The notes under the pieces were generated by a model, which was not told the origin of the DNA, did no database searches, and was given only the letters and a program-made list of their open reading frames with translations. A DNA stretch of 25,030 nucleotides from Opitutia bacterium. Its GTDB lineage: Bacteria > Verrucomicrobiota > Verrucomicrobiae > Opitutales > UBA953. The DNA is taken from assembly GCA_947488485.1 (NCBI GenBank), contig CANKZO010000014.1:1-25030 (forward strand). Direction: 5' to 3'. The position numbers and the translations under genes were made by a program. Below are positions 14,507 to 22,832 of the stretch, one piece after another. Numbering within the stretch: the stretch's first letter is position 1; each line of letters begins with the position of its first letter.

Positions 14507-17500
14507 TCAGTTGACGTAGATGAACTCGTTCGAGAGGAGCAGCGCGTGGACGAGGAGCTCGGTCGGGGTCAGCGGCTCGCGGGAGATCATCTCGCCCACG
14601 TTACGCAGGACGCCTTCGGCGCCACCGCCGGTCACGGCCATCATCATGCTCTCTTCGCCGTCCGGAGCCATCACCGCAGCACCCTTGGTCGAGGGGGCGG
14701 CGGTGCGGGCGACAGGCGCCACGGCCTTGCCACGCTCGCCGGCCCGCGTCGGAGGACGGACCTTGGCGGTGGCGGCACCCATCTTCTGCTTGGTCAGGAA
14801 CTCCTGGGCCACGCGGATCTCGTTGGTGGACGGGCGGCGCTGGAACATGCAGCGGAACATCGCGACGATGCGCTGGTCCTCGGACATGGCGTTGACGACG
14901 TCCTTGCGGGCGGCGACGGCGCGGGCGACGTCGACCGACAGGGCGTTGTTCATGAAGAACAGGGCCTGCTGGGGCACGATCGTCGAGTTACGCTTCGTGT
15001 TCGAGGTATCGGGGTCGCCGTAGTCGAACTGCGAGAGGGTGTCGCTGAGGCGGCGGCGGTCGACGTAGCCATAGAGGCTGCGGCGGTAGCTGAACGGCTC
15101 GTCGGTGATGTTCGCCGGCTGGCCGCCGACGGTGGTGGTCATCTTGCCGGTGAGCAGGATCATCGAGTCACGGATGGACTCGAAGTCGAGGCGACGCAGG
15201 TTGCCGCGCCAGAGGAGGCGGTTGCCGGCGTCGACCTTCAGCGGATCGACCGGACCCTTCTTGGCCACCAGCGGGTTGGCGGTGGGGTCGGAATCCTGGC
15301 GATACGTGTTGCTGAGCACGATCATGCGGTGGAGGCGCTTCATCGTCCAACCGTTCTCCACGAAGTCCGTGGCGAGGTAGTCGAGCAGCTCAGGGTGCGA
15401 GGGCTTCTCGGACATGTTGCCGAGGTCGTCGGGCGTGTTCACGAAGCCTTCGCCGAAGTGCTTGGTCCAGGTGCGGTTCACGGCCACGCGGGCGGTGATG
15501 GGATTGTCCTTGGAGATGATGGACTGGGCGAACTCGTAGCGACCGCTGCCGTCGACATACGGGCGACGTTCGCCGACCGTGAGGATGTCGAGGAACTGGC
15601 GGGGCACGATCTCACCCTTGAGGTTCTTGTCGCCACGCTTGAACACGTAGCTGTCCTTCGCGCCTTCGGAGTCCTGGACGACCATCGCGTGGCCGGGGAC
15701 GCCGGGGTGGGAGAGACGGAGCTCATTGATCTGCGCGTGACGGAAGTAGGCGACGGGCTCGCGGTTGCCGATGCCGCCGTAGATCGGGCGGTTCTGCCAG
15801 TCCTGACAGAACTTACGCGTGCTGAAGAGGGAGATCATCTCTTCGTTGTCGAAGAGCTCGTCGTAGGACGGGATGGCCCAAGGATAGCCCGTCATCTCGG
15901 CGATGGCCGGCGAGGTCTTCTTCCACTCTTCGCCCGGCTTGGCCAGGAGGCTGAGGTGGGCGAGAATCGCGGCCTTGTTCTCGACGTAGATGCGCTGGTA
16001 GGCGGCGGCGACGTCATGCATCGTCTTCGGTTTGATGTTCCGCAGGCCGGCGGCGATGATCGGGTTCACGCGGTTCTCCGGATCGTCGAGGTATTCCTTG
16101 AGGACGATCGGGGCGCGCTCGGCGAAGTAGACGAACGGCACGGAAGCCAGGGCGGCGAAGGGACCGGTGATCGGCGAATCCTTCTGGATGCGCATGGCGG
16201 CGAAGTCCGTGTCGGACTGCAGGTCGATCTTGTAGCGGTCGGAGTATTCGCCGGCCTCGGAGGAGCCGCCGCGGACGGTGGCGATCATGAGGCGACCGGC
16301 CATCTCGTGGTCGTAGCGGGCGCGGGTCTCGCGCATGTAGCGGAAGAAGCCGGCGACCTGCTCGTCCTGGAGCTGGTTGAGGCGCTTAAGGAAGTCGGAA
16401 CGGGCGGCGGCGGTGTTACCGGTGGCCGCGATCGGGGTCTGGTGCAGGGGCTCGACGATCGAGGCGAAGATGCCGTGCAGGGAGTAGTAGTCCTTGATCG
16501 GGATCGGGTCGAACTTGTGATCGTGGCAACGCGAGCAGGCGACGGTCAGGCCGAGGAAGGCCTTGGTCGTCGTGTCGATGCGCTCATCGATGGTGTCATG
16601 GATGTCGTCGAAGCGCTTGCCGATGGTGATGAAGCCGAGGGCGGCGAGACGAGGATCGTCGGGAGAGATGTCCGGGATGCGGTCCGCGGCGAGCTGCTCG
16701 ACGACGAACTTGTCGTACGGCTTGTCCTCGTTCATCGCGTTGATCACGTAGTCGCGATAGGTCCAGGCGTAGGCGTAGCGGTAGTCGCGGAAGAGGCTGT
16801 CGCCCTGGTCGACCTGGAGGCCGCGCGTGTCGGAGTAGCGGGCGGTGTCGAGCCAGTGACGGGCCCAGCGTTCGCCGTAGTGCGGCGAGGCGAGGAGGAA
16901 GTCGACCTGCTTGACGTAGACGGCTTCGAGGTTGCCGGCCGGGCGACCGGTGCGGGCGGCGAGCGAGTCGGCGAGGCCGGCGTTATCGCAGGCCTTGACG
17001 AATGCGTCGACCTGTTCGGAGGTGGGCGGGAGGCCGATCAGATCGTAGTAGACGCGACGCAGGAAGGATTCGGGACCCGCGGCCGGATTGGGCTGGAGGC
17101 CCTTCTCTTCGAGCTTGGCGAGGACGAACGCGTCGATGGAATTCTTGACCCAGGCCTTGTTCTTCACTTCGGGCACAGGATACTTCTTGACGGGCTGGTA
17201 AGACCAATGTTCGCGGGCCTTGCTGGTGAGGCCGGTCAGCTTGGCGGCCCCGCCACCCGGCATCGGCGCACCCATCTTGACCCACTCTTCAAGGAGGGCG
17301 ATTTTTTCGTCGGGCAGTTTGCCGCCGGTCTTCTTGGGCGGCATCGCGAACTCGGGATCGGTGTACTGGACGGCCTTGACGAGCAGGGACTTCTCGAGGT
17401 TGCCGGGGACGACGGCGGGACCTTCGTCGCCGCCCTTGTAGGCGCCGTCGCGGGAGTCGAGGATGAGGCCGCCCTTCGAGGAATTCTTCTCGGCGGAGTG

Positions 17501-17650
17501 GCACTCATAGCAACGGTCGATGAGGATCGGGCGGATGTTCTTCTCGAAGAACTCGAGACCTTCCTTGGAAGGCTGCGCTTCGTCGGCGGCGACCGCGAAG
17601 GCGGAAGCGAGCAGCGTGAGGGCGAGGGTGGAGTGACGGAGCGACAGCAT
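14507..17650 (-). CDS. Secreted cytochrome c-domain protein with DUF1549 and DUF1553 (PSCyt1-PSCyt2-PSD1), paralog 1
   Basis: A 1047-residue exported protein with the same order of parts as its downstream paralog. It has a signal peptide (MLSLRHSTLALTLLASAFA), a cytochrome c domain with CYECH (C47, C50, H51) and candidate distal Met in AMPPKK (M103), then DUF1549 with YGERWARHWLDTARYSD and CSRCHDHKFDPIP (C372, C375, H376). DUF1553 follows, with VNRTWTKHFGEG, SHPELLDYL, DFESIRDSM, VPQQALFFMNN and SNEFIYVN. A Pro/Ala/Gly/Met-rich linker occupies about 955-1025. The open frame runs 63 codons upstream, but the signal peptide decides the start. The first base of the gene is 157 bases from the divergent glycerate kinase gene, so it heads the module. 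The role is probably electron transfer in the envelope, with the substrate unknown. Confidence 0.92.
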   Translation of the reverse strand: MLSLRHSTLALTLLASAFAVAADEAQPSKEGLEFFEKNIRPILIDRCYECHSAEKNSSKGGLILDSRDGAYKGGDEGPAVVPGNLEKSLLVKAVQYTDPEFAMPPKKTGGKLPDEKIALLEEWVKMGAPMPGGGAAKLTGLTSKAREHWSYQPVKKYPVPEVKNKAWVKNSIDAFVLAKLEEKGLQPNPAAGPESFLRRVYYDLIGLPPTSEQVDAFVKACDNAGLADSLAARTGRPAGNLEAVYVKQVDFLLASPHYGERWARHWLDTARYSDTRGLQVDQGDSLFRDYRYAYAWTYRDYVINAMNEDKPYDKFVVEQLAADRIPDISPDDPRLAALGFITIGKRFDDIHDTIDERIDTTTKAFLGLTVACSRCHDHKFDPIPIKDYYSLHGIFASIVEPLHQTPIAATGNTAAARSDFLKRLNQLQDEQVAGFFRYMRETRARYDHEMAGRLMIATVRGGSSEAGEYSDRYKIDLQSDTDFAAMRIQKDSPITGPFAALASVPFVYFAERAPIVLKEYLDDPENRVNPIIAAGLRNIKPKTMHDVAAAYQRIYVENKAAILAHLSLLAKPGEEWKKTSPAIAEMTGYPWAIPSYDELFDNEEMISLFSTRKFCQDWQNRPIYGGIGNREPVAYFRHAQINELRLSHPGVPGHAMVVQDSEGAKDSYVFKRGDKNLKGEIVPRQFLDILTVGERRPYVDGSGRYEFAQSIISKDNPITARVAVNRTWTKHFGEGFVNTPDDLGNMSEKPSHPELLDYLATDFVENGWTMKRLHRMIVLSNTYRQDSDPTANPLVAKKGPVDPLKVDAGNRLLWRGNLRRLDFESIRDSMILLTGKMTTTVGGQPANITDEPFSYRRSLYGYVDRRRLSDTLSQFDYGDPDTSNTKRNSTIVPQQALFFMNNALSVDVARAVAARKDVVNAMSEDQRIVAMFRCMFQRRPSTNEIRVAQEFLTKQKMGAATAKVRPPTRAGERGKAVAPVARTAAPSTKGAAVMAPDGEESMMMAVTGGGAEGVLRNVGEMISREPLTPTELLVHALLLSNEFIYVN

Positions 17651-17807
17651 GTTCGTGTTTTTTAAAGCGGGATAATGGCTAGGGGAAAGCAGCCGGGAGG
17701 GGCTGACCTTGAAGAATAATGTAAGTCCGACCCCTCGGAAATCAAGAGCGCTTCCCCATTCGGGTTGTAAAGAGAAGACCCCAAGGCGAGGATACGGGGG
17801 ACGGACG
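17651..17807. promoter_or_regulatory. Divergent promoter region, cytochrome module 1 / glycerate kinase
   Basis: This 157-base gap must hold both promoters. For the leftward module a candidate sigma-70 pair is TTGATT (17740-17745) and TACATT (17718-17723) with a 16-base spacer, each four of six to consensus, placing transcription start about 60 bases before the ATG at 17650. For the rightward gene I see no convincing pair. There is no clear palindromic operator. Confidence 0.35.
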
Positions 17808-18920
17808 ATGCGCATCCTGATCGCCAACGACAAATTCAAGGGCTCGCTCGCGGCGGAAAAGGCGGGTTTTCATCTTAAAAATAGCCTAGAAAGCGTGTTT
17901 CCGGGGGCGATTATCGATATCTGCCCGATCGCGGACGGTGGCGAAGGGACGGCTTTGGCCATGACGACCGCCCTGGCGGGGGAATGGGTGCACGCCCAGA
18001 CCGAGGATGCCCACGGACGGCCGCTCGAAGCCCCCTTTGGCTGGGTCGCCAGCTCCGCCACGGCCGTCATGGAAATGAGCGCGGCCAGCGGCTTGGCTAT
18101 CGTCCAAGATATCGAACTTAACCCATTTAAAGCCAGCACCTTAGGTACAGGAATCCTTATCCAATCCGCCCTCCGGAAAGGCGCCCGACGGCTGCTGATC
18201 GGCATCGGCGGGAGCGCCACCAACGACGGGGGCCTCGGGATCGCCCTCGCCCTGGGATACCAGTTCAAGCGCCGGGGGCAGGACTTCACCCCCACCCTCG
18301 AGACCCTCCTCGAAGCGGACCAGGTCGTCCGGCCGACCGCCCTCCCCTCCTTCGAGCTGATCGTGGCCTGCGACGTCGATAACCCCCTCCTCGGCCCCCA
18401 CGGAGCCACCCGGGTCTATGGTCCCCAGAAAGGCGTCCGTGACTTCGCTTGGTTCGAACAACGGCTCGCACACCTGGCCGACCTCGCGCGTCGCGACCTC
18501 GGCGTCGACCCGCGCGACATCCCCGGCGCCGGCGCCGCGGGCGGCCTCGGCTTCGGTCTGATGGCCTTCCTCGGCGGACGTCTGGTGAGCGGCTTCGACA
18601 TGGTGGCTTCCCAAGTCGGATTGGAAGCGCGCGTCGCCGCCGCGGACCTCGTCATCACCGGCGAAGGCCGGCTCGACGCGCAGAGCCTGCAAGGCAAAGG
18701 CCCGGTCGGCGTCGCCCGCCTCGCGCGTCAGCTCGGCAAGCAGATCGTCGGCGTCGCCGGTTCGGTCGACGACTCGGCAGAGCTGCGCGCGCAGTTCGAC
18801 CTGCTCATCGGCATCAAGCCCGCGGCGATGCCGCTCGACGAAGCGATGCGTCGCACCGGCGAACTCCTCGAGTCCGCCGTACGCGCCCACGCCGCGCCGC
18901 TGCGCGCGCTCAGCTCCTGA
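17808..18920 (+). CDS. Glycerate kinase (GlxK/GarK family)
   Basis: A 370-residue cytoplasmic enzyme that phosphorylates D-glycerate with ATP; bacterial members of this family make 2-phosphoglycerate. Motifs: NDKFKGSLAA (7-16), PIADGGEGT (40-48), GIGGSATNDGG (132-142), ACDVDNPLLGPHGA (187-200), YGPQKG (204-209), GAGAAGGLG (240-248) and VITGEGRLDAQSL (282-294). Length is typical. The ATG at 17808 begins the conserved MRILIANDKFKGS block; the longer open frame adds 33 Arg/Lys-rich codons that do not fit the family. GGGGGACGG lies just upstream and may act as a weak binding site. It stands alone on the plus strand and overlaps the end of the convergent DUF1501 gene by 11 bases. It could drain glycerate from glyoxylate or sugar-acid breakdown. 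Confidence 0.95.
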   Translation: MRILIANDKFKGSLAAEKAGFHLKNSLESVFPGAIIDICPIADGGEGTALAMTTALAGEWVHAQTEDAHGRPLEAPFGWVASSATAVMEMSAASGLAIVQDIELNPFKASTLGTGILIQSALRKGARRLLIGIGGSATNDGGLGIALALGYQFKRRGQDFTPTLETLLEADQVVRPTALPSFELIVACDVDNPLLGPHGATRVYGPQKGVRDFAWFEQRLAHLADLARRDLGVDPRDIPGAGAAGGLGFGLMAFLGGRLVSGFDMVASQVGLEARVAAADLVITGEGRLDAQSLQGKGPVGVARLARQLGKQIVGVAGSVDDSAELRAQFDLLIGIKPAAMPLDEAMRRTGELLESAVRAHAAPLRALSS

Positions 18921-20367
18921 AGATCGGGATCGGCACGCCCTTGCCGTCGACGGTCGCGTAGAAGGGACGGCCCTCGACGTCGAACGCGGTCTTGGGGCTG
19001 ATGCCCATCGCGCGGAAGATCGTGGCGTGCATGTCGCTGATCGAGACGGGGTCCTTGATCGCCACGAGCGGACGCTCGTCCGCGGTGGCGCCGTAGACGT
19101 GGCCCTTCTTCACGCCGCCGCCGAACATGACGACGCTCGTGCCGCCGGTGAAGTGACGGTGCAGGCCGTAATGGTCGGGGCTGGTGATGATGCCGGACTT
19201 ATTGAAGGCCTGGTCCTTGGCCTGCGAGCCAGGGCGGCCTTCGATCATGGCGTCGCGGCTGAACTCGCTGGCGATGATGACCAAGGTGCGGTCGAGGAGC
19301 CCGCGCTGCTCGAGGTCGCGGATGAGGCGCGCGATCGGACGGTCGATCTCGGCATGCATCTTGGCGACGGTCTCGTGCCCCTTGCCGTGCGTGTCCCACT
19401 GGAAGAAGGGGACGTATTCCGTGGTGACCTCGACGAAGCGCGCGCCGTTCTCGACGAGGCGACGGGCCAGCAGGCAGCCGCGGCCGAAACGACCGGTGTC
19501 GTAATCCTTCTGGACCTCGGGCGTCTCGAGCGAGATGTCGAACGCGGCGCGCTCCTTGGCGCTGAGCAGACGGTAGGCGTTGTCCATCGAACGCAGCATG
19601 GACTGGTGCTGATGGTCGCTGAGGAGATCGCGGTCGGGCGTCGCGTCGACGAGGCGACGGAACTCGCGGTCGCGGTTCACGAAGCGACCGGCGTCCATGC
19701 CCTTGGGCGGGCGCACGGCGGCGGCGGCCTCTTCCGGGAACGGCAGGTTCATCGGGCCGTATTCGCCGCCGAAGAAACCGGCGGTGGTGAAGGCCTTGAG
19801 CTCTTCGCTTTCGCCGACGCCTTCGAGGCGCTGGCCGATGTTGATGAAGGCCGGCATGACCGGATTACGCGGACCGAGCACGCGGGCCATCCAGGCGCCG
19901 ATGTGCGGGCAGGCGACCGTCTGCGGCGGGACGTAACCGGTGTGCCAATGGAACTGGTGGCGTGAGTGCAGGATGCTGCCGAGGTCGGGCTGCACCGCCG
20001 AACGGATGATCGTGCCGCGGTCCATGACCTGCGCGATGTTCTCCAAGCCTTCGCAGATGCGGACACCGTCGACCGAGGTCGGGATCGCCGGGAAGGTGCT
20101 GAGGACGCGGTCGTAGGTGAGCCCCTTCTCGTAAGGCGCGTAACGCTTCGGATCGAACGTCTCCGGCGCGGCCATGCCGCCGGCGAGCCAGATGAGGATG
20201 ACCGCGTCGGCGGTCGCGGTCGGCTGCACGAGCTTCTCGCTTTCGGCGAGGAGGCGCGGGGCGCCCATCGAGAGCGTCGCGGCGCCGGCGGCGCCGAGCA
20301 TCCGGAGGAATTCGCGCCGGGCGAGCGGCTCGGGCAAGGAAGGGTCAAGCGGCAGCGGAGAGGACAT
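18910..20367 (-). CDS. DUF1501 family protein, divergent subtype, twin-arginine exported
   Basis: A 485-residue exported protein. ARREFLR (residues 16-22) and the following Ala-rich stretch LGAAGAATLSMGA form a twin-arginine-type signal. DUF1501 features are present but altered compared with the other copy: GGMAAPETFDPKRY replaces GGAPSHLDTFDPKP, FFQWDTHG replaces GGWDHH, and SEFSRDA replaces GEFGRTP. GGGVKKGHVYG and ISDMHATIFRAMGI are kept. The start was chosen at 20367, five bases after the stop of the upstream cytochrome gene; an ATG at 20406 would overlap that gene and push the twin-arginine motif inward. It is the last gene of the sulfatase operon, and its end overlaps the glycerate kinase end by 11 bases. 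The enzymatic role is unknown. Confidence 0.9.
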   Translation of the reverse strand: MSSPLPLDPSLPEPLARREFLRMLGAAGAATLSMGAPRLLAESEKLVQPTATADAVILIWLAGGMAAPETFDPKRYAPYEKGLTYDRVLSTFPAIPTSVDGVRICEGLENIAQVMDRGTIIRSAVQPDLGSILHSRHQFHWHTGYVPPQTVACPHIGAWMARVLGPRNPVMPAFINIGQRLEGVGESEELKAFTTAGFFGGEYGPMNLPFPEEAAAAVRPPKGMDAGRFVNRDREFRRLVDATPDRDLLSDHQHQSMLRSMDNAYRLLSAKERAAFDISLETPEVQKDYDTGRFGRGCLLARRLVENGARFVEVTTEYVPFFQWDTHGKGHETVAKMHAEIDRPIARLIRDLEQRGLLDRTLVIIASEFSRDAMIEGRPGSQAKDQAFNKSGIITSPDHYGLHRHFTGGTSVVMFGGGVKKGHVYGATADERPLVAIKDPVSISDMHATIFRAMGISPKTAFDVEGRPFYATVDGKGVPIPIFRS

Positions 20368-20372
20368 GGCGA

Positions 20373-22814
20373 TCAGCGGATGGTCTGGAATTCGGGGAGC
20401 ATGCACACGGCCCAGAGGAGGTCCGCGATACCTTGTTCGGAAAGCTCGGCGCCGACGATGCCGGCGGCGACCTTGAGCTCCGCGGGCGCGGGCTCACGGC
20501 TCAGCGCGGAGAGGAAGAGCCAGCGGGCGAACTCTTCCGGCGAAGCCCACGCGCGACGCTTCAGCTTGCCGGCGCCGGCGGCGAGGAGGTTCGTCAGCGC
20601 CTGGCCGTTGGCAAGGTCGATGGCCTCGAGCGTGCTGAGCTCGTTGGGCCGCATCGAGACGATCTGCTCGCGGTTCGGGCGGCCGAGCGCGCGCTGCAGG
20701 AGGTCGGACTTCACGAGGCCGGCCCGCGCAGGGAGGCTGCTGGTGCCTTCGACGCCGGCGAGCATCTCGGCCATGCGGGCCTGCGCCTTGCGCCAGGCCT
20801 CGCTCTTGACGAGCGCGACGGGCTGCCAGACGGGCTCCGCGGACTTCGCCTTGCCCTTGCCGGCGGCGAAGACGCCGCGGGCGCTGGGCACGCTGGTCGT
20901 CCACTCCCACGAGGCATCGGTGGCCATCTTCACGCGGGCGCCGCCCTTGAGCGTGACGTTCGCCTGGAAGAAGAGCGCGGCGATGTTCGGCCCCGAGCCG
21001 GCGTTGCGGCCGACGACGACGATCTGGTTCGCGCCTTTCAGGAGCGCGACGGAGAGGTCGAAGTTCTGCGGGTCGGCCCAGTTGTCGCCGGCGCCGATCT
21101 TCTTGCCGTTCACGAACAGGTCGAAACCGTTGTCGCAGGTCACCACGCAGGTCGCGGCATCCACGTCGGCGTCGAGCACGAGCTGCCGGCGGAACGTACG
21201 CGTCTCGCCGGCAGCAGGGACGCGCCCACCGGCGATGTCGCCCGACCAGATCGGCGCGGCGACGAGCGGCTCGACGACGGGCTTCTTGACCGCGGCGACG
21301 ACCGGCGCGGCGCGCGGCACCTTGGGTTCGATCTTGGAAGGCGTGGTGCCGGTCAGCCGCCAGACGGCGTCGACGAACTGCTCGGCGGTCAGCCGCTTGG
21401 CGCGCGGACCGCGGTAGGCGTAACCTTTGTCGTCGGCGTCGCGCGCGAGGACTTCGGCGCGGGACTGGTAGGCCTGCGACGTGGCGATGAAGGCGAGCAC
21501 GGCCTTGAGGTCATAGCCGGACTCGACGAGGCGGTTGGCGAGCACGTCGAGGAGATCCTGGTTCCACGGCTCGGTCTGCATCGCGTCGACGGGATGGACG
21601 ATGCCGCGGCCCATCAGCCGATGCCAGAGGCGGTTGACGATGGTGCGCTGGTAACGCCCGTTCTCCGGATGGGTGACGAGCGCGGCGAGCTGGGCGAGAC
21701 GCTCCTCGCGCGGCTTGGCGGGATCGACCTGGCCGAGCTCAGGGAAGGGCCAGGCGGCGACGGCCGGCTTGCCGGTCGGGATGTCGCAGCGGACGAGTTC
21801 CATCGGCCGGTTCGCGTAGATGGCGGCAAGACCGTAGGCGTCGCGCAGTTTCCAGCGGTCAGTGAAGCTGTCGTGGCACGAGGCGCACTTCATGTTGATG
21901 CCGAGGAACGTCTGCGAGACGCTCTGCGAGAACTGCAGCTCGGGCACCTGGCCCGCGCTCACCGCGCCGCGCCAGATGATGCCCTTGGCGAAGCCTTCGC
22001 TGTCGGCGGAAGGCGCCACGAGCTCCCGCGTGAAGCGGTCGTAAGGCTTATTGGTCAGCAGCGAGAGGTAGAGCCAGCTGGTGATCTGCTTGCGGCCGCC
22101 GTCGATGTAGCCGGTGCCGGCGTAATCGTTACGCAGCAGGTCGTTCCAGAAGACCATCCAGTGGTCGGCGTAGTCGACGTCGCGGGCGAGGAGCGTGCGC
22201 ACGAGCGCCTCGCGTTTATCGGGACGCGTGTCGCCCGCGAAGGCGCGTGCCTCTTCGGCGGAAGGCAACAGACCTACGAGATCCAGCATGACGCGACGCT
22301 GGAAGGTGGCGTCATCCGCCGGCGACGGAATCGGGGCGCCCTTCGCCGTGAGCCAGCCGTCGAGCACGCGGTCGAGCGGATGCGTGCGGCCGGACTTCGC
22401 TTCGGGGAGCACCGGACGGCGCGGACGCAGCGGCGGCTCGAAGGCAGGCTGCTTGAAGGCGAAGCCTTCGGTCCAGACGGCGCCCTGCTCCACCCATGTG
22501 CGTAGGATGGCGACCTCGGCCGGACTCACGCGCGCGCCTTTCGGCGGCATGCGCTCGTCGGGATCGTCGCTGACGATCGACTCGAGCAGGCGCCCCTTCG
22601 ACGTCTGACCCGGGAAAAGCACCGCGCCGCTCTCGCCGCCTTCGAGCAGCGTGGCGCGTGTGTTCATCGAGAAACTTCCCTTCTTCTTGTCCCCCGTGTG
22701 GCACTCGCCGCAATGCTTGCGCAGGATCGGCACCACCTCATGGGCGAAGTCGACCGGCGCCGCCCCGAGGGAGGCCGTCAGGAAACAACCGACAAGCAGG
22801 GAATCTCGGAACAT
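20373..22814 (-). CDS. Secreted cytochrome c-domain protein with DUF1549 and DUF1553 split by a jelly-roll-like domain
   Basis: An 813-residue exported protein with a short signal peptide (LLVGCFLTASLGAAP). A cytochrome c domain carries CGECH (C35, C38, H39) and a MPPKG segment (M89). DUF1549 ends with a second heme-like site CASCHDS (C310, C313, H314). DUF1553 begins at about 385 (RYQRTIVNRLWHRLMGRGIVHPVD) and resumes at about 690. Between them, residues 520-670 look like a beta-sandwich: FRRQLVLDADVDAAT, CDNGFDLFVNGKKIG, NFDLSVALLKGANQIVVV and ATDASWEWT, a pattern seen in jelly-roll sugar-binding modules of glycoside hydrolases. It lies 18 bases after the lactonase-like gene and 5 before the DUF1501 gene. 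The Cys in LLVGC at residue 10 could even be a lipobox. Electron transfer linked to sugar binding is inferred. Confidence 0.88.
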   Translation of the reverse strand: MFRDSLLVGCFLTASLGAAPVDFAHEVVPILRKHCGECHTGDKKKGSFSMNTRATLLEGGESGAVLFPGQTSKGRLLESIVSDDPDERMPPKGARVSPAEVAILRTWVEQGAVWTEGFAFKQPAFEPPLRPRRPVLPEAKSGRTHPLDRVLDGWLTAKGAPIPSPADDATFQRRVMLDLVGLLPSAEEARAFAGDTRPDKREALVRTLLARDVDYADHWMVFWNDLLRNDYAGTGYIDGGRKQITSWLYLSLLTNKPYDRFTRELVAPSADSEGFAKGIIWRGAVSAGQVPELQFSQSVSQTFLGINMKCASCHDSFTDRWKLRDAYGLAAIYANRPMELVRCDIPTGKPAVAAWPFPELGQVDPAKPREERLAQLAALVTHPENGRYQRTIVNRLWHRLMGRGIVHPVDAMQTEPWNQDLLDVLANRLVESGYDLKAVLAFIATSQAYQSRAEVLARDADDKGYAYRGPRAKRLTAEQFVDAVWRLTGTTPSKIEPKVPRAAPVVAAVKKPVVEPLVAAPIWSGDIAGGRVPAAGETRTFRRQLVLDADVDAATCVVTCDNGFDLFVNGKKIGAGDNWADPQNFDLSVALLKGANQIVVVGRNAGSGPNIAALFFQANVTLKGGARVKMATDASWEWTTSVPSARGVFAAGKGKAKSAEPVWQPVALVKSEAWRKAQARMAEMLAGVEGTSSLPARAGLVKSDLLQRALGRPNREQIVSMRPNELSTLEAIDLANGQALTNLLAAGAGKLKRRAWASPEEFARWLFLSALSREPAPAELKVAAGIVGAELSEQGIADLLWAVCMLPEFQTIR

Positions 22815-22832
22815 GCGGAGGCTGCCCGCGGA

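Noticed and set aside
14468..17665. A 1065-codon open frame on the plus strand opposite the first cytochrome paralog
   Set aside because: It mirrors a gene with clear signal peptide, heme and DUF motifs. High-GC codon use makes antisense stops rare. The translation is low-complexity Gly/Val/Ala/Asp/Glu with no recognisable domain.
17755..17780. A short stretch resembling a conserved 16S rRNA segment (TTCGGGTTGTAAAG)
   Set aside because: Only about 14 bases match, inside a divergent promoter region, with no further rRNA sequence around it; coincidence.
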